Part shown: positions 28,465 to 37,932 of the stretch, piece by piece
Numbering within the stretch: position 1 is the stretch's first letter
Layout of the letters: the number at the start of each line of letters is the position of its first letter
DNA from: Apostichopus japonicus
Taxonomy: Eukaryota; Echinodermata; Holothuroidea; Aspidochirotida; Stichopodidae
Length of the DNA: 53,500 nucleotides
Assembly (NCBI RefSeq): GCF_037975245.1
Contig: NC_092570.1
Location: 17,031,418-17,084,917, forward strand
Direction of reading: 5' to 3'
Notes under the pieces: model-generated
The model's database searches: none
What the model was told of the DNA's origin: nothing
Seen by the model: the letters and a program-made list of their open reading frames with translations, nothing else
Made by a program: the position numbers and the translations under genes

Positions 28465-28472
28465 CTTGGGGA
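28465..28472. repeat. Target-site duplication, left copy (CTTGGGGA)
   Basis: Matches 29115-29122 exactly; lies inside the transposase reading frame. Confidence 0.9.
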
Positions 28473-29114
28473 CAGGGGCGTAGCGAAGGGGTTTTTGTTG
28501 GGGGGTGTGGAGAATTTGATTTGCCGACGGATCTGGAAGTGGTGACTGAAATGGGGGAGGGGTGTAAGGGGAGGGGGTGTCCCCCTCCCCTTTGAAAAAT
28601 TTTTAGTTTTGAAACGTCCTTAGATGCAATCTGATGTATATTTTAAGTCAAATTTGATTTGCCGACGGATCTGGAAGTGGTGACTGAAATGGGGGAGGGG
28701 TCTAAGGGGAGGGGGTGTCCCCCTCCCCTTTGAAAAATTTTTAGTTTTGAAACGTCCTTAGATGCAATCTGATGTATATTTTAAGTCAAATTTGATTTGC
28801 CGACGGATCTGGAAGTGGTGACTGAAATGGGGGAGGGGTCTAAGGGGAGGGGGTGTCCCCCTCCCCTTTGGAAAATTTTTAGTTTTGAAACGTCCTTAGA
28901 TGCAATCTGGTGCATATTTTAAGTCAAATTTGGCACGGAAGAAGCTCCCGTTCTCCTTTTTCTATTCAGCTTTCCTTCTTTCTTCCCCTTCCGCTCTCTT
29001 CACCTTTTCTCCTTTTGCCGACAGACCCAAAATTTGCCGACAGCGACCAAATTATTGGGGGGGGGGGTGTGACACCCCCCACACCCCCCCCCCCCCCCGC
29101 TCGCTACGCCCCTG
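28473..29114. mobile_element. hAT MITE with internal 138-bp satellite (3 copies)
   Basis: Ends CAGGGGCGTAGCGA and its exact inverse (14 bp), with perfect 8-bp flanks. Units starting GATTTGCCGACGGATCTGG occur at 28518, 28656 and 28794, exactly 138 bp apart. Each contains GGTGACTGAAATGGGGGAGG, a self-complementary AGGGGAGGGGGTGTCCCCCTCCCCT arm and TTTTGAAACGTCCTTAGATG. The unique right part starts TTGGCACGGAAGAAGCTCCC and ends in G/C homopolymers. A second, longer copy lies at 35754-36814. No transposase. Confidence 0.93.
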
Positions 29115-29122
29115 CTTGGGGA
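29115..29122. repeat. Target-site duplication, right copy (CTTGGGGA)
   Basis: Perfect partner of 28465-28472. Confidence 0.9.
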
Positions 29123-29465
29123 AACCATGGAAGCTACGGCCAAACAATCAGAGTGGACTTTGCCAGAGGTTGTTGACCACATGCGAGGGTTGAGTTTCGG
29201 TAATCGTGAGCTCCTCTCACAAGTGTGCACGCTTGTCAAACTAATTTTAGTGATGCCTGCGACAAATGCAGTAAGTGAACGCTCATTTAGTGCTATGAGT
29301 GTAAAGAGTTACTTAAGGTCTACAATGACCCAGCAGCGACTCAACCACCTTATGATCTTACATGTACACAAAGATTATGCGGATCGATTGAATCTAGTTG
29401 ATGCAGCCAACGAATTTACCAGTGCCAAAGACCATCGACGCTCGGTGTTTGGTACTTTCCATTGA

Positions 29466-30050
29466 TTTGAGTTCGCAGTAGAACGCTGCACACTAACCGA
29501 TAGCCGGTGCTCCTTTTAACAGCGCCCATGCCCAGGAGCCCATGCTCTTCAGTATAGTAGTCGTTGTGATACCGGGAGCTTATAGGAGCATTAATTCCAG
29601 GAAGAAAGAGGGCTAAATTATACGAAAAATGCTCACATTTGCTGACCCTACAACTCTAATCCTCAACCCTAACAAAGGATACAGTAGATCATCCTATACA
29701 ACTGAATTGCTACAGGCAATCGGGTAATATCCTATATTCTGCGCCCCAACTGCAGAAAGAACAATGCTTGGAATTTGGAAATTGGAAAAAGTACTGCAGT
29801 ATGGAGAGGATTCCACCCAGGTGTTGGTTGTCACCAACGCCGTAACGAAATAATCATTGTTAACGTTTATTGCATAATTTCAAAAGCCTCACAGAGACTA
29901 ACCGCACTCGGCGAAATCTTTGCTCACCTACAAAACATTTTTGAGGCCCTAACCTCAAAGGAAGGTAGACTAATTGAGGAATCATTTTAGATAATCGTAA
30001 CACTCATAAGAACTAGCAAAATTATCAAATTCGGATAAACTGTAACTATT
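29466..30050. other. Interior of the hAT element after the transposase
   Basis: About 585 bp with no recognised domain. A short open frame at 29775-29990 has no clear homology. Confidence 0.5.
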
Positions 30051-30089
30051 CAGGTGCGTATCCAGGGGGGGGGAGCGTTGGGGGCGCGC

Positions 30090-30232
30090 GCCCCCCAGGT
30101 AAGGAAAAGAGGAGAGAAAAAAAAGAGAAGAAAAAAGGGAAAAGGAGGGGAAAAAAGAAAAGGAGGAGAGGAAGGAAGGGAAAAGAAAAAGAAAAAAGAG
30201 AGAAAAGGGAGAAAAGGAGGGAGCAGAAGATA
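30090..30232. repeat. Purine-rich (GGA/GAAAA) tract
   Basis: About 140 bp almost devoid of pyrimidines on the plus strand. The Phe/Ser/Leu frames on the other strand follow from this. Confidence 0.9.
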
Positions 30233-30424
30233 GCCAAGACCTCGGGAAGAGAAAGATCCCTATTATATACACAGGGTAGCCAGTGACAGATCAAGGATCA
30301 CGGAGGGGGTGTGCGCCTCACCCTACCCCTTACCCCGACAACTCCATTTTTGACGTTCCGTTTTTCCTCTCTCACTAATGTACTTGAACTCGACCGAGTC
30401 GTCGGGGAACATAACGCATTTCGG

Positions 30425-30660
30425 GAAGGGGGCGACCGCCCCCCCGAGCAAATTTTCTTTATGACATCGCTAGTAATTTCAAAATAGACAATGCTTAGAT
30501 GCAACTTACAAGGCCTGGGAAGTGTCATTTCCAGCGATCTGGGAGGCATTTTCGGCCAAAATTTTTCTTGTACGCTTCGCGCCAACTCATGGTGGCGCTT
30601 CGCTTAGATAGTTTGCCTACAGGCTTCGCCCTCCCTTGGCAATTACTCGCTACACGCCTG
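30425..30660 (+). mobile_element. Truncated hAT MITE copy (same family as 35478-36858)
   Basis: GGGGGCGACCGCCCCC through ATGCTTAGATGCAACTTACA to the terminus CTCGCTACACGCCTG at 30646-30660 matches the outer element at 35.48-36.86 kb, which lies in the opposite orientation. The left terminus is not recognisable. Confidence 0.7.
30518..30612 (+). repeat. Shared hAT module, copy 1
   Basis: A block of about 95 bp: GTGTCATTTCCAGCGATCTG ... TTTTCTTGTACGC ... GGTGGCGCTTCGCTTAGATA. Copies at 31714-31808, 32190-32283 and, inverted, 35557-35650. Confidence 0.9.
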
Positions 30661-30757
30661 TTCGAATTTGTAAAGCAAAGAGCAGATATAACATCATATC
30701 AATGAGCATTGAAATGCATGTTCCACGATGAACAGCCTCAAAAACTGTCAATGTGTG

Positions 30758-31183
30758 TAGTTAAAGGCGTAGGAGCCAGATTGGATTTGGGGGCTGTAAT
30801 GACTTGCCCGAAAAAAAAATTTTCGCGCGCAAAGCGCGCATTAGACATGTCGATGCCAATATCATATAGGCAAGATCGGTCATTACATTGTATGGCATCG
30901 TGTACCGCACGGTCCGTCAAAGTTGCACAGTATACCGCCGGATGCTAATGTAAACAACCAAATGTCTTATGTAGATGGAGAAAAAGCATACAGATCCATT
31001 TATGTCAAAACTCTCTTTTACAGTAGTAATGTCGGCCAAGCTTACAACTTTATTTCAATTACCAAGGAGATCATTTTAAGCTATTCATTGCTATTTATTT
31101 TTCTTTCAGTAGGTGCCCGAAAAAAATGGGAAAACAATTGGGGGGGGGCTGCAGCCCCCGCCTCCTACGGGACCTACGCCTAT
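30758..31183. mobile_element. Probable MITE with GGCGTAGG ends
   Basis: Left TTAAAGGCGTAGGAGCC and right, read inward, TCATAGGCGTAGGTCCC are inverted-repeat-like, each followed by G/C-rich sequence (GGGGGCTG / CAGCCCCC). The ends resemble the 11.29-kb MITE. Target duplications are unclear, so the boundaries are approximate. Confidence 0.5.
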
Positions 31184-31713
31184 GAGTGAAGTGTTCGGTT
31201 TCGATATACCTGATATCGGAAATATCTGCTCCTTCAACCAAGTTTTGTAAAAGCCATTATAAGAGGTTGCAATATTTCTACACCAATAAATTAACTTTGT
31301 CGGAATTTTCCAAAATTTCCTCACCAACATTCTTCATCATACTTTCCTCTACTCGTTCAATTTTCACCTGTCTGTTAGGGGTTCAAGGAGGTTTTTCTAT
31401 ATTGGTTGTCTATAGATTGAATTTTGTGCAACATTATGGGTATGTTTTCAAGTGATTTTATTCACGAGAAAAGGGAATTTTCAAATTCTCAACAAGTAAT
31501 GGGCTTAAAACCTTCAAAAGTGGGGCTTTCGGATATTGTGGGCCGTGACGTAGAATCACCTACAAAAGCAATGATCCATAGGACATGCAATCAGGTCGAA
31601 CATGATGTGTGACTGGTGACAATCTTCAAAAAGGTTATGGATGGAAAAAAACTTTTGGGAAATACTTGGTTCTCAGGCAAAAGTGTACATCTGGTTGCTC
31701 ATTTTCAAGCCCG

Positions 31714-31808
31714 AGAAGTGCCATTTCCGGTGATCTGGGGGGTATCAAAACCAGAAATTTTCTTGTACGCTCCGCGCCAACCGATGGTGGCGCTCCGCTT
31801 AGATAGTA
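31714..31808 (+). repeat. Shared hAT module, copy 2
   Basis: Includes TTTTCTTGTACGCTCCGCGC and CTCCGCTTAGATAGTAA. Located about 40 bp before the right end of the 30051-31849 insertion. Confidence 0.9.
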
Positions 31809-32189
31809 ATTCGCGCCCCCCGGGTTAGAAAATCCTGGATACGCGCCTGCTATTACAGTACAGGCAGTTCTGAACCTTTCATTTATTTTTACTGGCGTAA
31901 CGACGGTGCGGCCGTCCCGCCACTAAGTTGGAAAAGACCTCCAGCCCGTCGGAATTTCTACCATTCATACCCCTACTATAAGACCCTAGCTAGTAGCTAT
32001 ACCGCCCTGCATACACTTTGTAAGTTTAAAGTGCTATATGCTCTTCCGGTGCAGCTGTGAAGGACATGGGCGCGGGAAGGTAGAACATCCATGACTAAAG
32101 ATGGGATTCTTCAGTTCATGTAGTTATAAATGAAAAATACTGAGTTCGCAGGAGGAAAGTGTACAACATCGTGGCCAAATTTTGCCCCG

Positions 32190-32283
32190 CAAGTGCCATT
32201 TCCAGCCATCTGGGCGATTAGAAGATTCAAAAATTTTCTTGTACGCTCCGCGCCAACCGATGGTGGCGCTCCGCTTAGATAGT
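32190..32283 (+). repeat. Shared hAT module, copy 3
   Basis: Nearly identical to copy 2; about 60 bp inside the right end of the 4.6-kb hAT. Different hAT families in this window thus share a right subterminal block. Confidence 0.9.
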
Positions 32284-32341
32284 AAATCGAACCGGTCAAC
32301 AAAAATACCGTACCACTTTCAAATACCTTCCGACGGGCCTG

Positions 32342-32349
32342 CATTTAAT
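32342..32349. repeat. Target-site duplication, right copy (CATTTAAT)
   Basis: Perfect partner of 27733-27740. Confidence 0.9.
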
Positions 32350-34063
32350 ACTAAACGTTACAGAAATGACGTGATAACAAATCATATCAACCAGACCGTA
32401 ATTCTCATCGGAATTTTGTGGCCTTATACAACGTTCCCGCATCGACAGATGGATGAATTCAAGAGAAATTAGAAAAATGGAACACAGCTAGCTAACAAAC
32501 CATGCTTCCGGTGTCGCACCATTGACTTACACAATAAACTAGTGACTTGAGAAGGCCGCTAGAGCAAAGACAGAAGATTTCAACTGACATATCCTACACA
32601 CCCTATGACAGCCGATGGCTTGGGCTATCACAGACCATTCAACTGTTACCACCATGACCCGTTGAGATTTTGAGCTAGAAGAGCTCAAAGATTTAGGATA
32701 GTGCTCTCCGACCTATCTACCAGCTGTCGCTGCGGAATCTTCTTGTTTCACCAAAGATTTTCTAAAATGCCTTCAATCCTTCACCTTCAATCCTCCAGGT
32801 TCTTAGACTGCCTCAATTGTTTGTAGCGCATGTACTTCCGAACATGGTTTTGGACAGCGTACTACAAAGCTTCAGCAAGTAACAATAAAAACAAAGGCCC
32901 GACCCTTCCTGATAGAACATATCGGCCAAAAGAGGTTCGCCTGATACTTTTGGGCACATATTTTCCTGAACACTGAGTTGGGCGGATTGATGTAACCACC
33001 ATAAAGTATAGGGTTTAGGTTTAGCCTATCCCAAATATGCCAGTATGCGGTGTAAGGTATAGAATATAGGCACTATATATGTGTTAGTAAAACTCATTCA
33101 CCGACGTTTGCATTAGTTTGATTAATTTCTCAAATTATGTTTCAAGATGATCGACATTTGGCTTATAACGATATTCTTGCTTCTCGTGTAGCAACTTTCT
33201 TATTCTTCTTTTTTTTCGATCAAGATGCGTCTATACGACGTTTATCAAATTGGAAAAAATGTATTCATATAATTATTAGATCGTGAATGCTCATTGTGGA
33301 ACTCAAAACAATATATAAACAAATATACTCGACACATGTTTACTACAGGAGTGAAGAATTTTTAATTAACAAAAAACGCCACCATTAAAATTTCGAAATT
33401 ATCACACAGAAAGTGGTTTTCCCTTAGGCCCCTGTGTTATTGTTCAGGTGATTAACAAATACGGTACCAATTCAAACACACCCCTGTCTGTTACCATGCT
33501 GGCTTGTGTAACGAACAGTCAATACAGCGTCGATGTGTTTTATTTTTCAATACATGTAGCCGCAGGGCGATAATTGGGGAAACCCCCGTGATTGACGGGC
33601 TAATATTTGTATTGATATGATTGTCAGAGATTGTTTACCGTGCGTGTTGTCTTGTTTTATTACCCTTGCATGAAGACGTTTCTCGGGGCAGGCCTTTTTC
33701 AAGGTAAACAAGGCTCTTTGATTTTGCAGAGGACAGCCCTTTGTTCCATAGCTCCATGGTTCCATATACGATGTGCAATTCTCTCTTCTGGGGACAAAAC
33801 GTATGAAATCCGGGTCACATTGAGTGGAGTGCCGTGTAAGTTGGATATTTTCGCCATGTCACGCAAACAAGTTAGTTACAGAGTAAATTCTGAAATGCCA
33901 CAAGTGCAAGATGATTTGAGTTCAAGTTCGATGACTTCATTGTACTAGACTTCTGCTTCATAACCAGAAATCGCTCTTACAACTCTTACAAAGGCCAGAA
34001 CAAACTATTTTGATGTGCAATTACACTATAGCATGGTAAACACAGGTCAGTCTACTGTACGTG
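32350..34063. other. Intergenic, no gene recognised
   Basis: A 105-codon open frame at 33631-33948 ends in a serine-rich tail but matches no family I know. Otherwise AT-rich sequence without recognisable features. Confidence 0.45.
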
Positions 34064-34095
34064 TATGGTAGGCCGCATGGGAAATAATTGCTGAG

Positions 34096-34295
34096 TTATG
34101 TCCGACATAATTGCTAAATTACGTCCGACATAAATCCGAATTATGTACCACGTAAATACGACTTATGTCGGACATAAATCGACCAATCAGGTGAGGGCAT
34201 CTCGATGCTTATTTATGCAGTACATTAATCGTATTTATGTACCGCATAAATCCGAATTATGTACCGCATAAATCGTATATGTATACCACATAAAT
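34096..34295. repeat. Cluster of seven dyad-symmetric TTATGT..ACATAA motifs
   Basis: TTATGTCCGACATAA (34096-34110) recurs in variants: TTACGTCCGACATAA, TTATGTACCACGTAA, TTATGTCGGACATAA, TTATGTACCGCATAA (twice) and ATGTATACCACATAA, most followed by ATC and a C or G. Confidence 0.85.
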
Positions 34296-34613
34296 CCGGA
34301 TTCAGGAGTCTTCGAAGCTCAGAATAGCGTAATGCTCTTCGAAGATTAACAAACCGGTTCAAAGCATTGCGAACAAACATCGGATTATGTGGGATTGGTA
34401 GTCAACATGTGTCAATAACCTACAAGTATCGTTCGCTTCTCGACGAAAATCACGCAGATATTGTACTTTGTCTATCATGCGTGCCACTGCATTGTATACT
34501 TTGCTTTATACAGCAGAAATAACTGCGCTGCCTTCACGCTACAGCAAGAGGGATTAACACTAGCTCAGAGAATGATAACAGCTTCAAATTCGCTAATGTG
34601 ATTGGTCTATTTA

Positions 34614-34645
34614 ATGCCGGTATTAATTATATTGAATACCGGCAT
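34614..34645. repeat. 11-bp perfect inverted repeat
   Basis: ATGCCGGTATT and AATACCGGCAT around a 10-base AT loop. A similar TGCCGGTATT / TTACCGG pair follows at about 34674-34705. Confidence 0.8.
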
Positions 34646-34794
34646 ATGAAGCTACATGGTGATTGGCTGAGAATGCCGGTATTAAATATAATTATTACCG
34701 GTAATATTTTTAGTTCATATATACGGATATTAAATCAGCAATTATTTCCCATATGGCCTACCATATACGTGGCAATATACACCTCCATCAAAAC

Positions 34795-34990
34795 AATAGG
34801 GGTATTGTACTCAATGTGATGCATCCACACACAAAGTATGATAAGTATCCATCGTAAGACATCATGTAAAGGGTTTCAGAGTTTGTCCTCTGCATGGTGA
34901 CCTCAAATGAGATTTGACCTCACAAGCAACAGGGTTCTTGTACTCAATATGCTGGCAAATCAATATACCATGTATGAAAAGTATCCATGA
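34795..34990. repeat. Diverged tandem repeat, unit about 134 bp, 1.5 copies
   Basis: TTGTACTCAAT...AAGTATCCAT recurs (about 34805 and 34939), with TGACCTCAAATGAGATTTGACC between. Related in wording to the 37.5-kb array. Confidence 0.6.
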
Positions 34991-35469
34991 TTTCTAATAT
35001 AAGAAATTATGTTTTGAAGGTTTTACGCCTCGACACTGAAATATTTTTAAAAGTACTCGCTATTTGGCGACCGTAATTGGCGGCCAAAACGCAAAATTCA
35101 GGCTCGCCTCTATGACTGCTGTTCAAGTCTCCATGGTACAGATCTACAATATTAATACTTTCTATGATCAAAGGTGAGGCACTTAGGCAAATACATGGTG
35201 CTACGTAATTGCACATTGGAAAATTATGTTTCTGTGCAGTGTGAAAATTAACCCTTTTTTCACCAAGAGTAAATGATGAACAAAGTAAAAAATGTCGCAG
35301 AATCATAAAGAAGCAGCTAGGCCTACTTTAGTCTCTCAAACAAATTTTAAAAAAACATCTGCAAATATACCTACGGAGATAGCTTGGCTTCTGTTACATT
35401 AGGGCTCCTTAGGCTCTAGTATACTAGGCATATACTATACTGTAGCTATAGGTGTGCGCGAGTCCTAAG

Positions 35470-35477
35470 CCTCTACA
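35470..35477. repeat. Target-site duplication, left copy (CCTCTACA)
   Basis: Seven of eight bases match 36859-36866 (CCTATACA); outer element boundary. Confidence 0.65.
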
Positions 35478-35556
35478 CATGCGAGTAGCGAGGAATTTGC
35501 CAAGGGAGGGGCGAACCTGTAGGCAAACTTTTAGAGCCGTAGATTCTGCACTGGAA

Positions 35557-35650
35557 ACTATCTAAGCGCAAAGCGCCACTATGAGTTGGCGCGGAGCGTT
35601 CAAGCGAATTTGGGCCGAAAATGCCTCCCAGACCGCTGGAAATGGCACTT
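35557..35650 (-). repeat. Shared hAT module, copy 4 (inverted)
   Basis: Minus-strand match to the 95-bp block at 30518-30612. Confidence 0.88.
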
Positions 35651-35745
35651 CCCTGGCCTTGTAAGTTGCATCTAAGCATTTTCTAATTTGAAATTATCAG
35701 CGATATCATAAAAACATACAAAAAAAAATGCTCAACGGGTGGGGG

Positions 35746-35753
35746 CGGTCGCC
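35746..35753. repeat. Target-site duplication, left copy (CGGTCGCC)
   Basis: Identical to 36815-36822. Confidence 0.92.
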
Positions 35754-36814
35754 CAGGGGCGTAGCGAAGGGGTTTTCGTTGGGGGGTGTGGAGAATTTGA
35801 TTTGCCGACGGATCTGGAAGTGGTGACTGAAATGGGGGAGGGGTTTAAGGGGAGGGGATGTCCCCTCTCTTTTGGCAATTTTTTAGTTTTGAAACGTCCT
35901 TAGATGCAATCTGGTGCATATTTTAAGTCAAATTTGATTTGCCGACGGATCTGGAAGTGGCGACTGAAATGGGGGAGGGGTCTAAGGGGAGGGGGTGTCC
36001 CCCTCCCCTTTGGCAATTTTTTAGTTTTGAAACGTCCTTAGATGCAATCTGGTGCATACTTTAAGTCAAATTTGATTTGCCGACGGATCTGGAAGTGGTG
36101 ACTGAAATGGGGGTGTCCCCCTCCCCTTTGGAAAATTTTTAGTTTTGAAACGTCCTTAGATGCAATCTGGTGTATATTCTAAGTCAAATTTGATTTGCCG
36201 ACGGATCTGGAAGTGGTGACTGAAATGGGGGAGGGGTCTAATTTTTAGTTTTGAAACGTCCTTAGATGCAATCTGGTGTATATTCTAAGTCAAATTTGAT
36301 TTGCCGACGGATCTGGAAGTGGTGACTGAAATGGGGGAGGGGTCTAATTTTTAGTTTTGAAACGTCCTTAGATGCACTCTGGTGTATATTTTAAGTCAAA
36401 TTTGATTTGCCGACGGATCTGGAAGTGGTGACTGAAATGGGGGAGGGGTCTAATTTTTAGTTTTGAAACGTCCTTAGATGCAATCTGATGTATATTTTAA
36501 GTCAAATTTGATTTGCCGACGGATCTGGAAGTGGTGACTGAAATGGGGGGGGGGGGTCTAAGGGTAGGGGGTCTACCCCTCCCCTTTGGAAAAATTAGTT
36601 TGAACGTCCTAAGATGCAATCTGGTACATATTTTAAGTCAAATTTGGCACGGAAGAAGCTCCCGTTCTCCTTTTTCTATTCAGCTTTCCTTCTTTCTTCC
36701 CCTTCCGCTCTCTTCACCTTTTCTCCTTTTGCCGACAGACCCAAAATTTGCCGACAGCGACCAAATTATTGGGGGGGTGTGACACCCCCCACACCCCCGC
36801 TCGCTACGCCCCTG
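35754..36814. mobile_element. hAT MITE with internal satellite expanded to 7 copies
   Basis: Same family as 28473-29114, with the same 14-bp inverted ends and a perfect 8-bp duplication. Units beginning GATTTGCCGACGGATCTGG start at 35799, 35936, 36074, 36192, 36298, 36404 and 36510. Spacings are 137, 138, 118, 106, 106 and 106 bp. The 106-bp units lack the G/C-rich self-complementary arm; the three nearly identical short units show recent amplification inside the element. Confidence 0.93.
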
Positions 36815-36822
36815 CGGTCGCC
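36815..36822. repeat. Target-site duplication, right copy (CGGTCGCC)
   Basis: Perfect partner of 35746-35753. Confidence 0.92.
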
Positions 36823-36858
36823 CCTTCGCCCCCCCCCCCCCCCTTCGCTACGCCCCTG

Positions 36859-36866
36859 CCTATACA
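36859..36866. repeat. Target-site duplication, right copy (CCTATACA)
   Basis: Partner of 35470-35477 with one mismatch. Confidence 0.65.
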
Positions 36867-37494
36867 GTAGCTCACTGTGCCGCTACTCGATTCGTACATT
36901 TTCCCAATTATTTATGTTGTCTTTTAGCTGCAGATCAGTGGTGCCCGAAAAATATCGCTATTAATCCATATATATACTACCAAAATTAATGCGATCTTTT
37001 ACGCACTGAAAATGTAATCTATACTCACACTGGAACTGAACAACACCGTGATGTTGAGTGAAAATTTTGCAAAAATTCCTGACAGCCATAACAGCAAACT
37101 CATTAAATTGTTGTATAGTTTGAGAATTATGACTGATGGCGAGAAATAAGTTAGGGTCAGTGGATGTTTAGCCACCTCAAGCGTATTGGTTTTCTGACAC
37201 GAAACATTTTTTCCTTCATGCTTTTGTGTTGACAACCCAATTTTACTTACCGTTGTATATGTACAAGTAGTATATGAACCTTTATTCACATGTATATACG
37301 GAGTTCCGATGCAAATAGCGACATAGTTAATTCAATGGCACTTTGATCGCTGGTTTGCTGATACTCAGTATACGGATGCCCCTGCATAAGCTAATTTCCA
37401 ATTGTCAACAGCCTCTCTTACTCTTATGAGGCGTAACGCACGTGCTATCTAATAGGGTGGACGGTGGGAGATACGGTAGATTATGAAACGTTTC
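36867..37494. other. Intergenic, no gene recognised
   Basis: No gene, RNA or element end recognised. Confidence 0.5.
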
Positions 37495-37932
37495 CCACAA
37501 TTTGATCTCTGGTGACTCCAAATGAGCTTTGACATCCACAAAATGCAACAGGCTTCTTTTAACTAATGTGTCACAACTACATACTGAATATGAGATTGGT
37601 CCAAGCTTCCACTCTTGAGATATCGTGTTTACAAGGTTATCTCAATTTGACCCTTAGTGACCCCAAATGACCTTTGACCGCCACAAGAAACAACAGGCAT
37701 TTTTTTCCTAAATGTGTTTCTCCTATACACACGAAATATGAGATTGGTCCAAGCTTTCCTTCTTGAGATATCGTGTTTACAAGGTTATCACAATTTGACC
37801 CCTGGTGACCCCAAATGACCTTTTACCTCCTCTAAAAGCAATAGGCTTCTTCTACTCTATGTAGTACACCTACTCATCAAATATAAGATTGGTCCAAACT
37901 TTGCTTCTTGAGATATCGTGTTTACAAGAAAG
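37495..37932. repeat. Tandem repeat, unit about 147 bp, 3 copies
   Basis: The landmark AGATTGGTCCAAGCTT falls at about 37593, 37741 and 37887. Each unit also has a GGTGACCCCAAATGACCTTT-like block, a GCAACAGGCTTCTT-like block and TTGAGATATCGTGTTTACAAG. It ends in a CA-rich run. Confidence 0.92.

Larger units (their letters stand above)
28120..29465 (+). pseudogene. hAT transposase remnant, split by a MITE
   Basis: Open without an in-frame stop from 28120 to the insertion at 28472, resuming at 29123 and ending TGA at 29463-29465. The first part has the pattern RKVPARL ... EDYFRRIYLEAVDTIV..IRDRF, seen in ZMYM1-like/hAT transposases. The second part is the hAT C-terminal dimerisation region, with LVMPATNAVSERSFSAM, YLRSTM, RLNHLMILHVHKD. 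Excising the MITE and one copy of its 8-bp duplication puts the two halves back in one frame. The BED-type zinc finger and the first catalytic acidic residues of hAT enzymes are not present upstream, so this was already a fragment, or the rest lay in lost exons. No function is expected now. Confidence 0.8.
30051..31849. mobile_element. Composite hAT-like insertion within the larger hAT
   Basis: The left end CAGGTGCGTATCCAGG and the right end, read inward, CAGGCGCGTATCCAGG form a 16-bp inverted repeat with one mismatch. The flanks share only CTATT, not a full 8-bp duplication, so the two ends may come from different copies. Inside are a purine-rich block (30090-30225), a CAGTGACAGATCAAGG end-like word at about 30280, a copy of the 30.5-kb module, and a GGCGTAGG-type element at 30758-31183. 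Confidence 0.6.
27741..32341. mobile_element. hAT DNA transposon, 4.6 kb, with nested insertions
   Basis: The left end is CAGGCCCGTCGCACCC; the right end read inward is CAGGCCCGTCGGAAGG: an 11-bp perfect terminal inverted repeat. Both flanks carry CATTTAAT, a perfect 8-bp target duplication. A subterminal ACCGTACCACTTT word sits near both ends. The interior encodes part of a hAT transposase (28120-28472 and 29123-29465) and carries a MITE (28473-29114) plus further element fragments (30051-31849). Without the nested 28473-29114 MITE the element would be about 3.95 kb. The transposase lacks its N-terminal half, so the element cannot move itself. Confidence 0.88.
34066..34763. mobile_element. 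TIR-bounded element of about 700 bp, TA-flanked
   Basis: The left end TGGTAGGCCGCATGGGAAAT continues through AATTGCTGA; the right end is its inverse with two changes, giving TIRs of about 30 bp. Both sides have TA directly outside (34064-34065, 34764-34765). TA flanks would suit a Tc1/mariner-type MITE, but similarity may extend a few bases beyond (ACGTRTA), so the exact ends are open. No transposase. The interior holds many short palindromes (34096-34295) and an 11-bp hairpin at 34614-34645. Confidence 0.7.
35478..36858. mobile_element. Outer hAT MITE, interrupted by a second MITE
   Basis: The left end CATGCGAGTAGCGAGG is a diverged form of the right end read inward, CAGGGGCGTAGCGAAG. Flanks are CCTCTACA/CCTATACA. 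Without the nested insertion it would be about 310 bp. Its left half is the inverted counterpart of 30425-30660, including module copy 4 (35557-35650). Confidence 0.7.

Noticed and set aside
28186-28545. Intact 119-codon gene
   Set aside because: Its last 24 codons are translated from the inserted MITE; the true frame continues after the insertion.
28900-29193. Phe/Ser/Pro-rich frames (also 36513-36964)
   Set aside because: They lie in the unique right part and homopolymers of the two satellite-bearing MITEs.
30051-31849. Clean single hAT insertion
   Set aside because: End repeats match well, but flanks share only five bases and the interior holds pieces of other elements, so a single simple insertion is not supported.
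33631-33948. 105-codon open frame with serine-rich end
   Set aside because: No recognisable family, composition not clearly coding, no supporting splice sites. Kept only as a note.
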